Below, piece by piece: positions 1 to 9,582 of a DNA stretch of 64,000 nucleotides. The stretch comes from Galbibacter sp. BG1. Its GTDB lineage: Bacteria > Bacteroidota > Bacteroidia > Flavobacteriales > Flavobacteriaceae. The stretch is from assembly GCF_013391805.1 (NCBI RefSeq), contig NZ_CP058364.1, forward strand, positions 3,043,501 to 3,107,500. The letters are read 5' to 3'. The position numbers were made by a program, and so were the translations under genes. The notes beneath the pieces were generated by a model. It made no database searches. It had not been told where the DNA came from and was given only the letters and a program-made list of their open reading frames with translations. The first letter of the stretch is position 1. Each line of letters begins with the position of its first letter.

Positions 1-63
1 AGGCATTGTAGATTGAATAAATTAAGAATACTCCAACGCTAGCCTACCATAATATTTCGGTCA

Positions 64-109
64 GGTAAACCTCGGAGCAACTTGCCCGACGGCAGTCGGG
101 TTATAAATC
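64..109 (-). repeat. Dispersed REP-like hairpin repeat, copy 1
   Basis: The reverse strand of this stretch closely matches 52725-52770 on the plus strand. Both begin GATTTATAACC, followed by a short hairpin (here CCCGAC-GGCA-GTCGGG) and a similar AA.TTG tail. The remaining upstream sequence (1-152) shows no gene. Two intergenic copies 52 kb apart suggest a dispersed palindromic repeat rather than an operator of either neighbouring gene. I did not find further full copies in this window. Confidence 0.55.
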
Positions 110-152
110 TCACTTTGTGGGTACATTATTAATTAACTCTAAAATTTTTATT

Positions 153-1313
153 ATGAAACTAACAAAATTTAAAGGAAAATTTGCTGGTGCAATGCTGGCG
201 ATTATTGGCACTATGGTTGCTTGCGATAGCGATTACCAGGTGCAGGAAGAAGAATTGATTGTGGCCTATGCCGAAGCACCTGAAGTTCTATTAAATACCA
301 ATCCAGGCTTTGAAGAGGGGCTTACCGGTTGGTCAACCTATAAAGCCCCGAGTATTGCGAACGATGCCATAATTCGTGTGGACAACAACGGAAATGCAAA
401 ATTCGGGAATAAACACCTGTTTATGAGACTGCCGGCCAGTGCTACTATTAATGGTTCGGAGTATATTAATTTAGGACAGACATTAAACTTAAGCAGTACA
501 AAACGATACCGTTACAGTGCTTGGGTTAAATGGGCCAATCCAAATAACTCCCTTCCAAGTGCTATTATTTCCATTTGGGCTAGAAATCAGGATGGGAGCT
601 ACAACGGTCAGGATGTTTGGATCACAGATGGCAATGATTATAAATATTTAACTTTCGAATTCACCCCAAATGAAACCGGTAATGTATTTTGTTATATTTC
701 CTTGTTGACCCACCAAAATGGCTTTGATAATACAGATATATTTGTAGATGCCTTGCGCATCGAAGAAATTGGTGATGCAATTGTAGATGTAGATCCAAGA
801 CCTGCAAACCAAAACCTTTTGTCCAACTCATTTTTTAGTCAAGATTTTGCAAATTGGACCACCACCAGCTATAATCCCCATAATGTAAGCGGGCTTAACA
901 AGTTTATTGTTAATGACAATGGAAATAAAAGAATGCGCCTAGAACTACCAGGGGCCTCGAACAATACCTACTTAAATGAAACATGGATTGGTGCCTATCA
1001 GGAAGTAACCCTTTATGCGGGGAATAAATATGTGTTGGAAGCCAATATTGATAGGGTAGTGCCGGATGCACTTCAATATGAAACCATAGTAAACCTTTAT
1101 GCATTAAAACCCGAAACTCCAAATAGTCCTAGAGCTTGGTTGGGAGATGTCGATTACAAATTTAATAAATCTGAAAATCATTTTTACTCCCAGGTAATAT
1201 CCCCAACAGAAACCACTACGTATAATATTACCGCAAGGGTTTTTGGTTGGGCTAATGAAGGCAATCCTGTTTCCGTTAATTTTGACAATATAAAAGTGAA
1301 AAGGATAGAATAA
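153..1313 (+). CDS. Lipoprotein with two CBM4/9-like carbohydrate-binding domains
   Basis: Probably a surface glycan-binding lipoprotein of a polysaccharide utilisation locus. The ATG at 153 is preferred over an upstream in-frame start at 117 because it gives a clean SPII signal: basic start MKLTKFKGK, hydrophobic stretch, then a Cys in TMVACDSD. Two jelly-roll-like modules follow, each opening with an asparagine-rich turn (LLNTNPGFEEGLTGW near residue 48, NLLSNSFFSQDFANW near residue 220), the usual opening of CBM_4_9-type modules. No catalytic motif is visible. It lies 20 bp before the GH99-like gene, as accessory binding proteins often do. The ligand cannot be deduced. A SusE/F-type role is possible, but no SusC/D pair is inside the window. 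Confidence 0.6.
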   Translation: MKLTKFKGKFAGAMLAIIGTMVACDSDYQVQEEELIVAYAEAPEVLLNTNPGFEEGLTGWSTYKAPSIANDAIIRVDNNGNAKFGNKHLFMRLPASATINGSEYINLGQTLNLSSTKRYRYSAWVKWANPNNSLPSAIISIWARNQDGSYNGQDVWITDGNDYKYLTFEFTPNETGNVFCYISLLTHQNGFDNTDIFVDALRIEEIGDAIVDVDPRPANQNLLSNSFFSQDFANWTTTSYNPHNVSGLNKFIVNDNGNKRMRLELPGASNNTYLNETWIGAYQEVTLYAGNKYVLEANIDRVVPDALQYETIVNLYALKPETPNSPRAWLGDVDYKFNKSENHFYSQVISPTETTTYNITARVFGWANEGNPVSVNFDNIKVKRIE

Positions 1314-1333
1314 TAAGTAATTTTTAAATTATA

Positions 1334-2635
1334 ATGATGGGTAGCAGTTTGTTTAAAATATACAAGAAGTATAAGAATTATAGCAGACTGCTGCTCATTT
1401 GCTTTTATTACACATCATTTATCCCTTCGTATGGACAAAGCAACAGCTTGAAGAATACAGATATTAAAGGAAAGATCTTTTGTGGGTACCAAGGATGGTT
1501 TAATACTCCAAAAGATGGATCCAAGCTTGGGTTTAAACATTACCAAAAAAATTCATAATTTGAACCGGGTAGCTGTGTAATTGATTTTTGGCCAGATACC
1601 TCAGAATTGACGGATGCTGAAAAATACCCTACACCTTTTCGATTTAAAAACGGAGATACGGCCTACGTATTTAGTTCAGCTAATGTAAAAACGGTGGATA
1701 GGCATTTCAAATGGATGAAAACTTATGGCATAGACGGGATTTTCGTACAACGCTTTATTTTAAACATAAAGGACCCCAAGCGCTATACTAACTTGAATAA
1801 AGTCTTTGATAATTGTTTCAAAGGTGCGGTTAACCATGAAAGACTGATTTCTGTAATGTACGATTTAACGGGGTCTGACAATGATATCTTATCAAATATT
1901 AAAAAAGACTGGATAGCCCTTGTAAATGAATACAATCTTAATTCTAAATCAAATTCCACTTCAATAACTTTCGAAGGGAAACCAATAGTGGCTATTTGGG
2001 GAGCGGGTTTTAAAAACAGAAATTACTCCCTGGTTAAAATAGAAAAACTTATAGACTTTTTTAAGAATGATCCTAAGTATGGTGGCTGCTCTATACTTTT
2101 GGGAGTTCCTAATCATTGGAGAACTTTGGATGGAGACCGCATGTCGGATAGCACAGTACATAGACTTATAAAGATGGCAGATATTATTCAACCTTGGACG
2201 CCAGGAAGATATAGTACTTTGGAAGGTGCAGACAGATATTCAAAAAACAGAATGCAAGATGATCTGGAATGGTGTAATAAAAATGGACTACTGTATATGC
2301 CAGTCGTATTTCCCGGCTTCAGCTGGTTTAACAAAAAACGGGGGGAGGCCAAGTTCAATCAAATCCCAAGACAAAAAGGCGCTTTTTATTGGCGTCAATT
2401 TTACAATGCCTTTGATCTTCCTGTTTCAAGTGTTTATGTCGCTATGTTTGATGAAATGGATGAGGGTACTTGTATCTTTAAAACAGCTACCAGTCCTCCT
2501 CTGGGGGAAAGTCCATTTTTAAACTACGAGGGATTGCCTTCAGATTATTATCTTTGGCTAACCGGTAAGGCTGCATCGATACTTAGAAATGAACGACCCA
2601 ATTCGAAGGAAATGCCTCAATATCCCAGTATGTAA
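1334..2635 (+). pseudogene. Glycoside hydrolase 71/99-like protein, interrupted by one in-frame TAA
   Basis: Both halves are in one frame. The N-terminal part has a signal peptide and the GH71/99-like opening KIFCGYQGWFNTPKDGS. A TAA at 1556-1558 (codon 75) follows HYQKNS, and the next codons read straight on as FEPGSCVIDFWPDTSEL. Read through, the product would be 433 residues, complete for the family. The C-terminal part has GGCSILLGVPNHWRTL and VYVAMFDEMDEGTCIF; the FDEMDEGT segment resembles the acidic catalytic motif (E-x-x-EGT) of GH99 endo-mannosidases. Apart from the stop the frame is undamaged, so the loss is recent, or the stop is a sequencing error or is suppressed. An internal restart (for example ATG near 1712) would lose the N-terminal strand of the barrel. 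Confidence 0.75.
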
Positions 2636-2717
2636 AAATTAAATGAATATTAATCCAGCGCAAGGTCTGGAAGATTTCACTTTAAGTAGGGATTAAATTT
2701 TAAAGTATGCAATATTC

Positions 2718-2764
2718 AAAAAGGGCTTTAGGTTTTACAACGTGTAATCTCTAAAGCCCTTTTT
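2718..2764. terminator. Bidirectional rho-independent terminator
   Basis: AAAAAGGGCTTTAG at 2718-2731 pairs with CTAAAGCCCTTTTT at 2751-2764 across a 19-nt loop, with A and T runs on the two sides. It sits between the convergent GH99-like gene and PQQ-like gene, so it can stop transcription from both. Confidence 0.8.
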
Positions 2765-2776
2765 ATTATAATGAAT

Positions 2777-5497
2777 TTATTTTACAGCATGTAAGTAGCC
2801 GTCCCCTGATAGGGCATATACTTTATCCCTATAAATACACAGGGTAGATTCTTCAACACGGGCTCCCATTTTATATATCCAATACGGCTTTCCGGTTTTT
2901 TGTTCTAAAGCATATAAATACGGATAGTTTCCGGAGCCAATAAACACTTTTCCACTGGCCAGGGCAGGAGCTGAAAGTCCTCCTCCGTCAGGAAATGTCC
3001 AATGTACCTTGGCAGTTTCCGCATCTACCGCATATACTTTTGAAGTTAAGGGTACGCCTTTTAAACCTATGCCGACTCTGGCAGTAAAGAAACCTCGACC
3101 ATCATGAAAAGCGGGGCTAGCATTGAAATTAGAATAGTTGCCTTTGTCCTTTTTGCTTTTGTTTCCATCATTCAAGACTTTACCTGTTTGGGCATCAAAA
3201 TACATGAATATGTTGTTGTGATGGGGAAGATAAATTTTACCGTCTTTAGCAATTAAGGTCCCGCTATCCAATCCTATACCATTAGCTTTCCAAACAATTT
3301 CCCCAGTTTTTTTATTGAAGGCGTATAGTGATCTGCTCCATGATCCAAAATAAACCAGGTCTCCATCTACTGCGGGTTCGGCCGGAACTGATTTAGCGGT
3401 AGGGTACATCCAAATAATATTTCCTGTTTCTCCGTCAAGACAAACGGCGTAACCATTTACGGTGGGAACATAGACCATTCCATCATCTACGGTAGCAGAG
3501 CCCCAAACCCAACCTCCGGGAACAGTTTGTTTCCAAACCAACTCCCCGGTTTTAGCATCAAGGCAGTAAAAAAAACGTTCTCCACCTTGTTGGCCGGCAT
3601 AAATCTTTCCGTCTTGTATAGCGGCCCCTACGGAGATAGCACCTCCCATTTCAAATTTCCACTTTTCCTTACCAGTGTCCGCATCTAGTCCGAATAAAAA
3701 ACCTGCAGGGTTTCCAAAGTAGACTAAACCATCTGCAGCTGTAGGTTTGGACTGATAGTATGTGCCTCCGGATAATTGATCTGTATAGATTCGTTCGCCA
3801 TTTTCTTTATAATAAGCATCCAAAATGCTATGTTTCCATACAACGTCTCCTTCCGTATTTAAGCAATATGTCATTAGATTGCTATCATTAAGTACAATTT
3901 TGCCGTCTTGTGCCGTAAGATCAGCATAAATGGGATGGGTCGATATTTGCTTTTGCCAATTGCGCTCCCCCTTTTTGCTGAATTGATAAAGGTTTCCAGA
4001 AATATCCGCAACATGGATTTCGGAATCCAAAATTACAGGATTTGATCTGATCCAGTCTTCTGTTTGGATTTCCCAATTTATCTTTCCAGAATTACTATCA
4101 ATGGAATATAAACGATTATTGGCAGCACCCATGTACAACGTATTGTTATGGATTACCCCGGATGTAAAGTGTTTGCGGGCCCTTAATTCAACGTTGGGTA
4201 CATTTATTGACCATATTTTTTCTCCCGTTTTTTCATCCAAGCAGTAAACTGTACCTCCATTCGACCCGAAGAAAATCCTTCCGTTTTCTAGCAAAACCTT
4301 GGTATTGATTGCACCATCTGCCTTAAAATTCCAAGCAATCAATTGGTCTTCATTAGTGCCGGAGAGATCAACATGGTTACTATCGTTTGTACCCGGTACG
4401 ATATTTAGGGCGTAAAGATATCCCTCCATAGTACCTTGAAAAACCATATTATCTGTAATTACCGGCTCGGCAAGGGCATCTATATCACCAACATTAAAAT
4501 CCCATATTAGCTTCTCATTGTTTTGATCCTTGCAGATCAAACGGTTAAAATTTTGACAAATAGGAGGATAACTATAGATATCGGCAACTCCAAATGGGTA
4601 AACCACGTAATTTCCGTTCGATGCCACTGGGGCATTTTGAGTTCTATAATCCACATGACCTGCATATTTCCTGCTTAAGGTTTCCCCTGTGTTTTTATCA
4701 ATATAAACTAAGTGCTTAGCCTGACCTTTATTCCCTCCATGACTATTGACTTCCCTCAGTATTATTTTATCTTCCTGTATTACTGGGGTCGACATTATGG
4801 CCGGATACTTATAAATACCGAAAAGTGGATGTTCCTGTGTGGATCTCCAGATTTCTTTGCCTGTATTTAAATCCAGACAAAAACTAGTGGTATACATCCC
4901 GGGTGAAGCAATATATACCTTTCCTTTTTCAATCACTGGTCTTGAATACCATCCCAAGCCAATGGGGTATTTCCAAGCCTGTTTTCCAAATTTTGCTCCC
5001 GGAGCATCTGTATATCCATTGTTGTGCTCGTTGGCTTGAAACATGGACCAATTTGTGTTCATGTTTCCATTGGAAGGAAAGTTTTTACCGTCACTCTCAA
5101 AAGGTTTAAACACAGGGCCGTTGGTTATGTAATCTCTGTATATAACTTCCAATTCTGCATAACCTTTATCTATAAGGTTGCCCATTTTTTTAAGTGCAAC
5201 TTCCTTTTCATCTCCCTTGGAACGGTTGATTATACCTTCTAAACGGTAATATTCTGTATCGGTATCAAAAAAAGAACTTAAATCTGCCCCCAGCTGTTGC
5301 AAAGAACCCAACCACATATACATCAGGACTGAACGTTTCCTGAAATTATCAGCACCTGTAGGATTCTTTTTTATAGTACGGCGTACATTATCAATTTCCT
5401 CACTTCCACTACTCTTGAATGTTGTTTCCTGCGCTTGAAGGGTAATACCTATAACAAATGCTAGAAGTACCATTTTTACTTTAAATCTTGTTTTCAT
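2777..5497 (-). CDS. Secreted PQQ-like beta-propeller repeat protein (paralogue A)
   Basis: Signal peptide (about residues 1-22, ending ITLQAQ), a helical N-terminal region of about 130 residues, then a long run of PQQ-like propeller blades marked by repeated D-x-x-TG-x-x-x-W units (DLNTGKEIWR, DEKTGEKIWS, DADTGKEKWKF, DAKTGELVWKQ, NKKTGEIVWKA and others). At 906 residues it could hold two propellers. There is no CxxCH haem motif, so it is not a quinohaemoprotein, and no PQQ-dehydrogenase active-site residues could be identified with confidence. It is downstream of a paralogue with a 2-bp gap, clearly co-transcribed. Location in the glycan locus suggests periplasmic or surface sugar oxidation or binding. 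BamB-like scaffolding is the alternative. Confidence 0.7.
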   Translation of the reverse strand: MKTRFKVKMVLLAFVIGITLQAQETTFKSSGSEEIDNVRRTIKKNPTGADNFRKRSVLMYMWLGSLQQLGADLSSFFDTDTEYYRLEGIINRSKGDEKEVALKKMGNLIDKGYAELEVIYRDYITNGPVFKPFESDGKNFPSNGNMNTNWSMFQANEHNNGYTDAPGAKFGKQAWKYPIGLGWYSRPVIEKGKVYIASPGMYTTSFCLDLNTGKEIWRSTQEHPLFGIYKYPAIMSTPVIQEDKIILREVNSHGGNKGQAKHLVYIDKNTGETLSRKYAGHVDYRTQNAPVASNGNYVVYPFGVADIYSYPPICQNFNRLICKDQNNEKLIWDFNVGDIDALAEPVITDNMVFQGTMEGYLYALNIVPGTNDSNHVDLSGTNEDQLIAWNFKADGAINTKVLLENGRIFFGSNGGTVYCLDEKTGEKIWSINVPNVELRARKHFTSGVIHNNTLYMGAANNRLYSIDSNSGKINWEIQTEDWIRSNPVILDSEIHVADISGNLYQFSKKGERNWQKQISTHPIYADLTAQDGKIVLNDSNLMTYCLNTEGDVVWKHSILDAYYKENGERIYTDQLSGGTYYQSKPTAADGLVYFGNPAGFLFGLDADTGKEKWKFEMGGAISVGAAIQDGKIYAGQQGGERFFYCLDAKTGELVWKQTVPGGWVWGSATVDDGMVYVPTVNGYAVCLDGETGNIIWMYPTAKSVPAEPAVDGDLVYFGSWSRSLYAFNKKTGEIVWKANGIGLDSGTLIAKDGKIYLPHHNNIFMYFDAQTGKVLNDGNKSKKDKGNYSNFNASPAFHDGRGFFTARVGIGLKGVPLTSKVYAVDAETAKVHWTFPDGGGLSAPALASGKVFIGSGNYPYLYALEQKTGKPYWIYKMGARVEESTLCIYRDKVYALSGDGYLHAVK

Positions 5498-5499
5498 TT

Positions 5500-8088
5500 T
5501 TACTGTATTGCGTATAAATATCCATTTTTAATTAAGGCAAAAACTTTATTGCCATATATACTGGGCACACTTTCTAACATCATTCCTCCTACATGGGTTC
5601 TCCACAGAAGTTTACCATTTTCAGCATTGATACATGTTACGAACGGATCTGCTGAGGAACCAAATATTAGCTTGTTGGATGCGATAACTGGAGCGGTTAG
5701 GCCTCCGCCACCTCTAAATTCCCATTTTTTTTCGCCCCCATTTTCAACGTCGGAGAATGAAAAGATAGTAGCCTTGTAGGGTAGAGTCGTAACTTGTCTT
5801 ACTGCAGAGCCATAAATCATATTATCATGTGCGGCAACAGTTCCATTTTGAAGGAAACCTGCCGGAGCCTGCCACTCCCATTCAATTTTTCCCGTAAGCT
5901 TGTTTATTGCGGCTATACTTCTTCCTGCTTTTTGAACATATAGGTAGTTTTTATGAAGGACGGGGGCTGCCGAATCGGGAAGGCCTCCATTAGTATTTTT
6001 CGGTTGTGTTTTACAGCGCCATAATAGCTCTCCGGTTTTTTGATCGAAAGCGAAGTAGTAACCCGACCAAGAACCTGTATATACCACATTTCCTTCTGTT
6101 ACAGGATTACAATATACACCAGGTGGCCATCCATGGCCATGATTTACTTTTTTGTTGATACGTTCTTTGGGAGTATTTTTTCCCGTAAAATAACTCCAAA
6201 CTTTTTTACCTGTTTTCGGTTCGAATGCAAAAAAATCCCCATTCATGTTACCTACAAACATGAGTCCATTGGCATACGTTGCTGCTACCCAAACATTTCC
6301 AAATTGATTGGTAGACCAAACCACTTCTCCAGTATCTTTGTCAAGAGCGTAATAGATGCCATAACTTTTGTATGTTTGACCAACAAATACCAGCCCTTCT
6401 GCCACGGTTGGGGAAGGTGATACACTACTCTTAAGCTCAAACCGCCATTTTTCTAAGCCCGTTTTGGTATCCACTGCGTTAAGAAATCCGTCTGGCCCAG
6501 CAATATATAAAGTGTTGTCTACTATGGTAGGGGAGCTTTGTTGACCGGAAATTTCATCTGCTGCATAGAAATCGTCATCAATCCAGGCACCGTCTATTAC
6601 ACTTTGTTTCCATTGTAACTTCCCATTTTCTATATTTACGGAGTACATTTTCATATTTGTGTCTGTTAGTACGATACCGTTAGGGGTGCCCGCTAAATCA
6701 GCAAAAAATCCATGGTCACTGATTTTTTTCTTCCATTTTAATTCAGGATTCCCACTATCTTTCGTAATAGCAAAGAGCATTCCATTGATGGTGGCTGCAT
6801 AAATTGTATTCCCCACGATTACTGGTTTAGATTTAATCCAACTATGTGTGTTATATTCCCATAGTTTCTTACCCGTTTGGGTATCTATGCAGTACAAACG
6901 CCCATTAGCACTTCCAACATAAAGTTTGTTGTTTTTAATGATGCCCCCGGAATAATGTTCAAAAGCTTTTTTTTCTATATGGTTTGGAATAAATTTCCAA
7001 AGCTGCCTAGCAGAGTGTTTGTCGACTGCGATAATCTTACCATCCCCATCTGAAACATAGACTTGCTGATTGTCTTCACCAATGATACCTCTAAGCGATT
7101 CGGAAATTTTGAGACTTCCCATATTTTTGCCTGTCGTTCGATTTATCATATATAACCGACCGTTAAAATCTGTCACGTAAAAGAAGAAATCACTTAGGTA
7201 AGGTTTTCCTGTAATTAAACCATCGGGTACGAATCGCCAGCCTATTTCACCCGTATCCCGATCTATTCCGTCTATATAATTTATATTATTGACCATTGGA
7301 AAGGGTTTTTTTAGGTTTACCTTCTGCTTTACCTGTTTCAGCTCTTTTTTTCCAAGGCTTTTTCCGTTAGCCTTATTTAAGACAAGAAGGTCTCTTTTCG
7401 TTTTTATAAAAACCCTATCCTCTGAAATATATGGAGCGGATTGGGCACCACTGTCATTATAGTAACTTATGGAATTTTGTTTTCCTTTCCACAAGGTTTT
7501 ACCAGTCTTCTCATCGAAGCAAAAAGCAACTACATCGTTACCGGCACCAGCGGCATAAACTTTTCCATTTTCAATTACCGGAGCAATGTCCCAACCATTG
7601 GTTTTGGGATATTTCCAACTAATTTTCCCTTCGGTAGGACCTGGATCGCTACTAAAACCTTTTTGTGAAGTTGTAGTACCATGATAAAATGGCCAGTCAT
7701 TTTTAGTCGTACCAGAGTGATTGGGCTCTCCTTTTACTTCTTTAATATAAGTAGGATTTCGAATTATTTCTTCTAAGTGATGAAAGCCAATATCGATTGT
7801 TTTATAATCATTCTGGCTTTTTACAGATGTATTAATTAGATTGTTGGCAATAGGATCTAGATCGCGTAAATTTATTCCTTGGCGCCATAGTAAACGCCAC
7901 CAGCGATAAAGAACGGCTTTCCGTTCTAATGCGTTATCGAGATTAGTTGGATGTAAAGAGATTTCTATTCTTATAGAATCAATTTCCTCATTTCCAGAGC
8001 TAATAAAATTTTCTGGGTTGTTTTGGGCTATTGATGAAAAAGAAGTCAGAACTATTATCGCTAGTTTAACACTCCAATTTAGCTTCAT
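5500..8088 (-). CDS. Secreted PQQ-like beta-propeller repeat protein (paralogue B)
   Basis: First gene of the two-gene minus-strand operon. A signal peptide (about 21 residues, ending FSSIAQ) precedes an N-terminal segment shared with the downstream gene: SSGNEEIDSIR here, SSGSEEIDNVR there. Both also contain a WWRLLWRQG / MWLGSLQQLG-type helix. The rest is a chain of PQQ-like blades with DxxTGKxLW motifs (DEKTGKTLWKG, DTQTGKKLWEY, DTKTGLEKWRF, DKDTGEVVWST, EPKTGKKVWSY, DQKTGELLWRC). At 862 residues it is slightly shorter than its neighbour. Tandem duplication and divergence is the simplest origin. It is divergent from the sugar transporter gene at 8232, and the 143-bp gap holds two palindromes that could control both directions. 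Enzymatic activity is not proven by the sequence. Confidence 0.7.
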   Translation of the reverse strand: MKLNWSVKLAIIVLTSFSSIAQNNPENFISSGNEEIDSIRIEISLHPTNLDNALERKAVLYRWWRLLWRQGINLRDLDPIANNLINTSVKSQNDYKTIDIGFHHLEEIIRNPTYIKEVKGEPNHSGTTKNDWPFYHGTTTSQKGFSSDPGPTEGKISWKYPKTNGWDIAPVIENGKVYAAGAGNDVVAFCFDEKTGKTLWKGKQNSISYYNDSGAQSAPYISEDRVFIKTKRDLLVLNKANGKSLGKKELKQVKQKVNLKKPFPMVNNINYIDGIDRDTGEIGWRFVPDGLITGKPYLSDFFFYVTDFNGRLYMINRTTGKNMGSLKISESLRGIIGEDNQQVYVSDGDGKIIAVDKHSARQLWKFIPNHIEKKAFEHYSGGIIKNNKLYVGSANGRLYCIDTQTGKKLWEYNTHSWIKSKPVIVGNTIYAATINGMLFAITKDSGNPELKWKKKISDHGFFADLAGTPNGIVLTDTNMKMYSVNIENGKLQWKQSVIDGAWIDDDFYAADEISGQQSSPTIVDNTLYIAGPDGFLNAVDTKTGLEKWRFELKSSVSPSPTVAEGLVFVGQTYKSYGIYYALDKDTGEVVWSTNQFGNVWVAATYANGLMFVGNMNGDFFAFEPKTGKKVWSYFTGKNTPKERINKKVNHGHGWPPGVYCNPVTEGNVVYTGSWSGYYFAFDQKTGELLWRCKTQPKNTNGGLPDSAAPVLHKNYLYVQKAGRSIAAINKLTGKIEWEWQAPAGFLQNGTVAAHDNMIYGSAVRQVTTLPYKATIFSFSDVENGGEKKWEFRGGGGLTAPVIASNKLIFGSSADPFVTCINAENGKLLWRTHVGGMMLESVPSIYGNKVFALIKNGYLYAIQ

Positions 8089-8161
8089 TCTTTATAAAAT
8101 GTTTTAGAATTGATTGGTAACTGAACTTAAATTTTGGAATACAAGTATACAAAAATTATAT

Positions 8162-8171
8162 TACACGTGTA
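8162..8171. promoter_or_regulatory. Palindrome TACACGTGTA, candidate operator
   Basis: A perfect 10-bp palindrome in the gap between the divergent PQQ-like operon and the sugar transporter. Its position suits a shared operator. The short length means chance occurrence cannot be excluded. Confidence 0.3.
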
Positions 8172-8211
8172 CTTTGTTTGTTTAATTTTGTTATATTCGC
8201 CTTTTGTTAAC

Positions 8212-8221
8212 TAATCGATTA
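8212..8221. promoter_or_regulatory. Palindrome TAATCGATTA, LacI-type candidate operator
   Basis: A perfect palindrome with the central CG step typical of LacI/PurR-family operators, ten bases before the ATG of the sugar porter at 8232. A repressor there would overlap the transporter's ribosome-binding region. No lacI-like gene lies in the window. Confidence 0.4.
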
Positions 8222-8231
8222 AAATTTTTTT

Positions 8232-9557
8232 ATGAAGTCAAATCAATTTTTATGGGCATTTACTGTTTCGTTATCCGGTTTTTTATTTGGGTTTGATACA
8301 GTTGTTATTTCCGGTGCCAATCTTCCAATAAAAGAGCTTTGGGAAACTTCTCCTTTATTCCATGGACTTTTCATAATGTCTATGGCTCTCTGGGGTACAG
8401 TTCTGGGATCATTGATGGGAGGAATTCCTAGTCAGAAACTTGGAAGAAAGAATACGTTACTCATCATTGGTGTTTTGTATTTTGTGTCCGCGATAGGTTC
8501 AGCCCTGGCTCAAGACCCATATATATTTTCATTTTTCCGGTTTATCGGCGGGGTTGGTGTAGGAGCATCTACAGTAGCGGGTCCAATGTACATATCTGAA
8601 ATATCTACGGCAAGTAATAGAGGTAAATTGGTAGCGCTTTATCAATTTAATTTAGTATTGGGAATCCTAATAGCTTACTTATCCAATTATTTATTAAAGG
8701 GCTTTGATGGAGCTAACGATTGGCGTTGGATGCTAGGTGTGGAAGCCATTCCTGCTTTTATTTATTTTACCTTTATGTTTATGGTGCCTAAGAGTCCTCG
8801 TTGGCTTATCGCTATAAAGAAAGACGAAGTTTCGGCGAGAAAAGTGCTGGAAAAAATGGGAATTGCGAATGTTGATCAGGAAATCAAAAACATTGAGCTC
8901 GCAGATATTCGAGAAGAAAATTCCCAAAAATCGTTCTTCAGTCAATATAAAAAACCCCTTGTATTAGCATTTTTGTTGGCATTTTTTAATCAGCTATCGG
9001 GAATAAACTTTGTATTGTATTATGCCCCAGAGATTCTTGAAATGGCAGGGTTGGCATCCAAAGAGTCGCTCTATAATTCAATATTCATTGGTGCTATAAA
9101 CCTTGTTTTTACATTTGTTGGGCTCAATCTAATTGATGTCCTTGGAAGGAGGAAATTACTTATAATAGGTTCAATTGGATATATAACGAGCTTGGTTATG
9201 ATTGCTGTAAGTTTTTACGCACATCTTAGTTCATTGGTTCTTTTGATATCGATAATGGGTTTCATAGCATCCCATGGGGTAGGGCAAGGAGCTATTATTT
9301 GGGTTTTCATTGCCGAAATTTTTCCCAACCATGTACGTTCAGCTGGACAAGCATTCGGAACAGGAACACATTGGGTTTTTGCAGCATTGATAACATTACT
9401 TGGACCAGTGGTTATTGATATCTTCTCAGAAAACCCATGGCCTATCTTTGGGATGTTTGCAGCAATGATGGTCCTACAATTAATTTTTGCCATATTCATG
9501 ATGCCTGAAACCAAAGGTGTTTCATTGGAAGAAATACAGAAAAAGTTGGGTATATAA
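8232..9557 (+). CDS. Sugar porter family MFS transporter
   Basis: Proton-coupled sugar uptake across the inner membrane is the expected role. The 441-residue protein has the twelve-helix pattern and the family signatures in order: GFDTVVISG in helix 1, GRKNTLLIIG in loop 2-3, a glycine-rich helix ending PMYISE, PKSPRWLI before the central loop, QLSGINFVLYYAPEI in helix 7, LGRRKLLIIG in loop 8-9 and PETKGVSLEEI at the C terminus. These match the XylE/GLUT-type subfamily. It is followed after 25 bp by a sulfatase and then a sugar dehydrogenase, so it probably imports a monosaccharide freed from a sulfated polymer. Substrate specificity cannot be read from the sequence. Confidence 0.85.
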   Translation: MKSNQFLWAFTVSLSGFLFGFDTVVISGANLPIKELWETSPLFHGLFIMSMALWGTVLGSLMGGIPSQKLGRKNTLLIIGVLYFVSAIGSALAQDPYIFSFFRFIGGVGVGASTVAGPMYISEISTASNRGKLVALYQFNLVLGILIAYLSNYLLKGFDGANDWRWMLGVEAIPAFIYFTFMFMVPKSPRWLIAIKKDEVSARKVLEKMGIANVDQEIKNIELADIREENSQKSFFSQYKKPLVLAFLLAFFNQLSGINFVLYYAPEILEMAGLASKESLYNSIFIGAINLVFTFVGLNLIDVLGRRKLLIIGSIGYITSLVMIAVSFYAHLSSLVLLISIMGFIASHGVGQGAIIWVFIAEIFPNHVRSAGQAFGTGTHWVFAALITLLGPVVIDIFSENPWPIFGMFAAMMVLQLIFAIFMMPETKGVSLEEIQKKLGI

Positions 9558-9582
9558 ATGACAATTTCCAAATTAGAAAAGT

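Noticed and set aside
1556-1558. Recoding of the in-frame stop as selenocysteine
   Set aside because: The codon is TAA, not TGA, and no SECIS-like structure was apparent. A point mutation is simpler.
5549-7668. Several plus-strand frames opposite the PQQ-like genes
   Set aside because: They are shadows of repetitive coding sequence without signals or homology.
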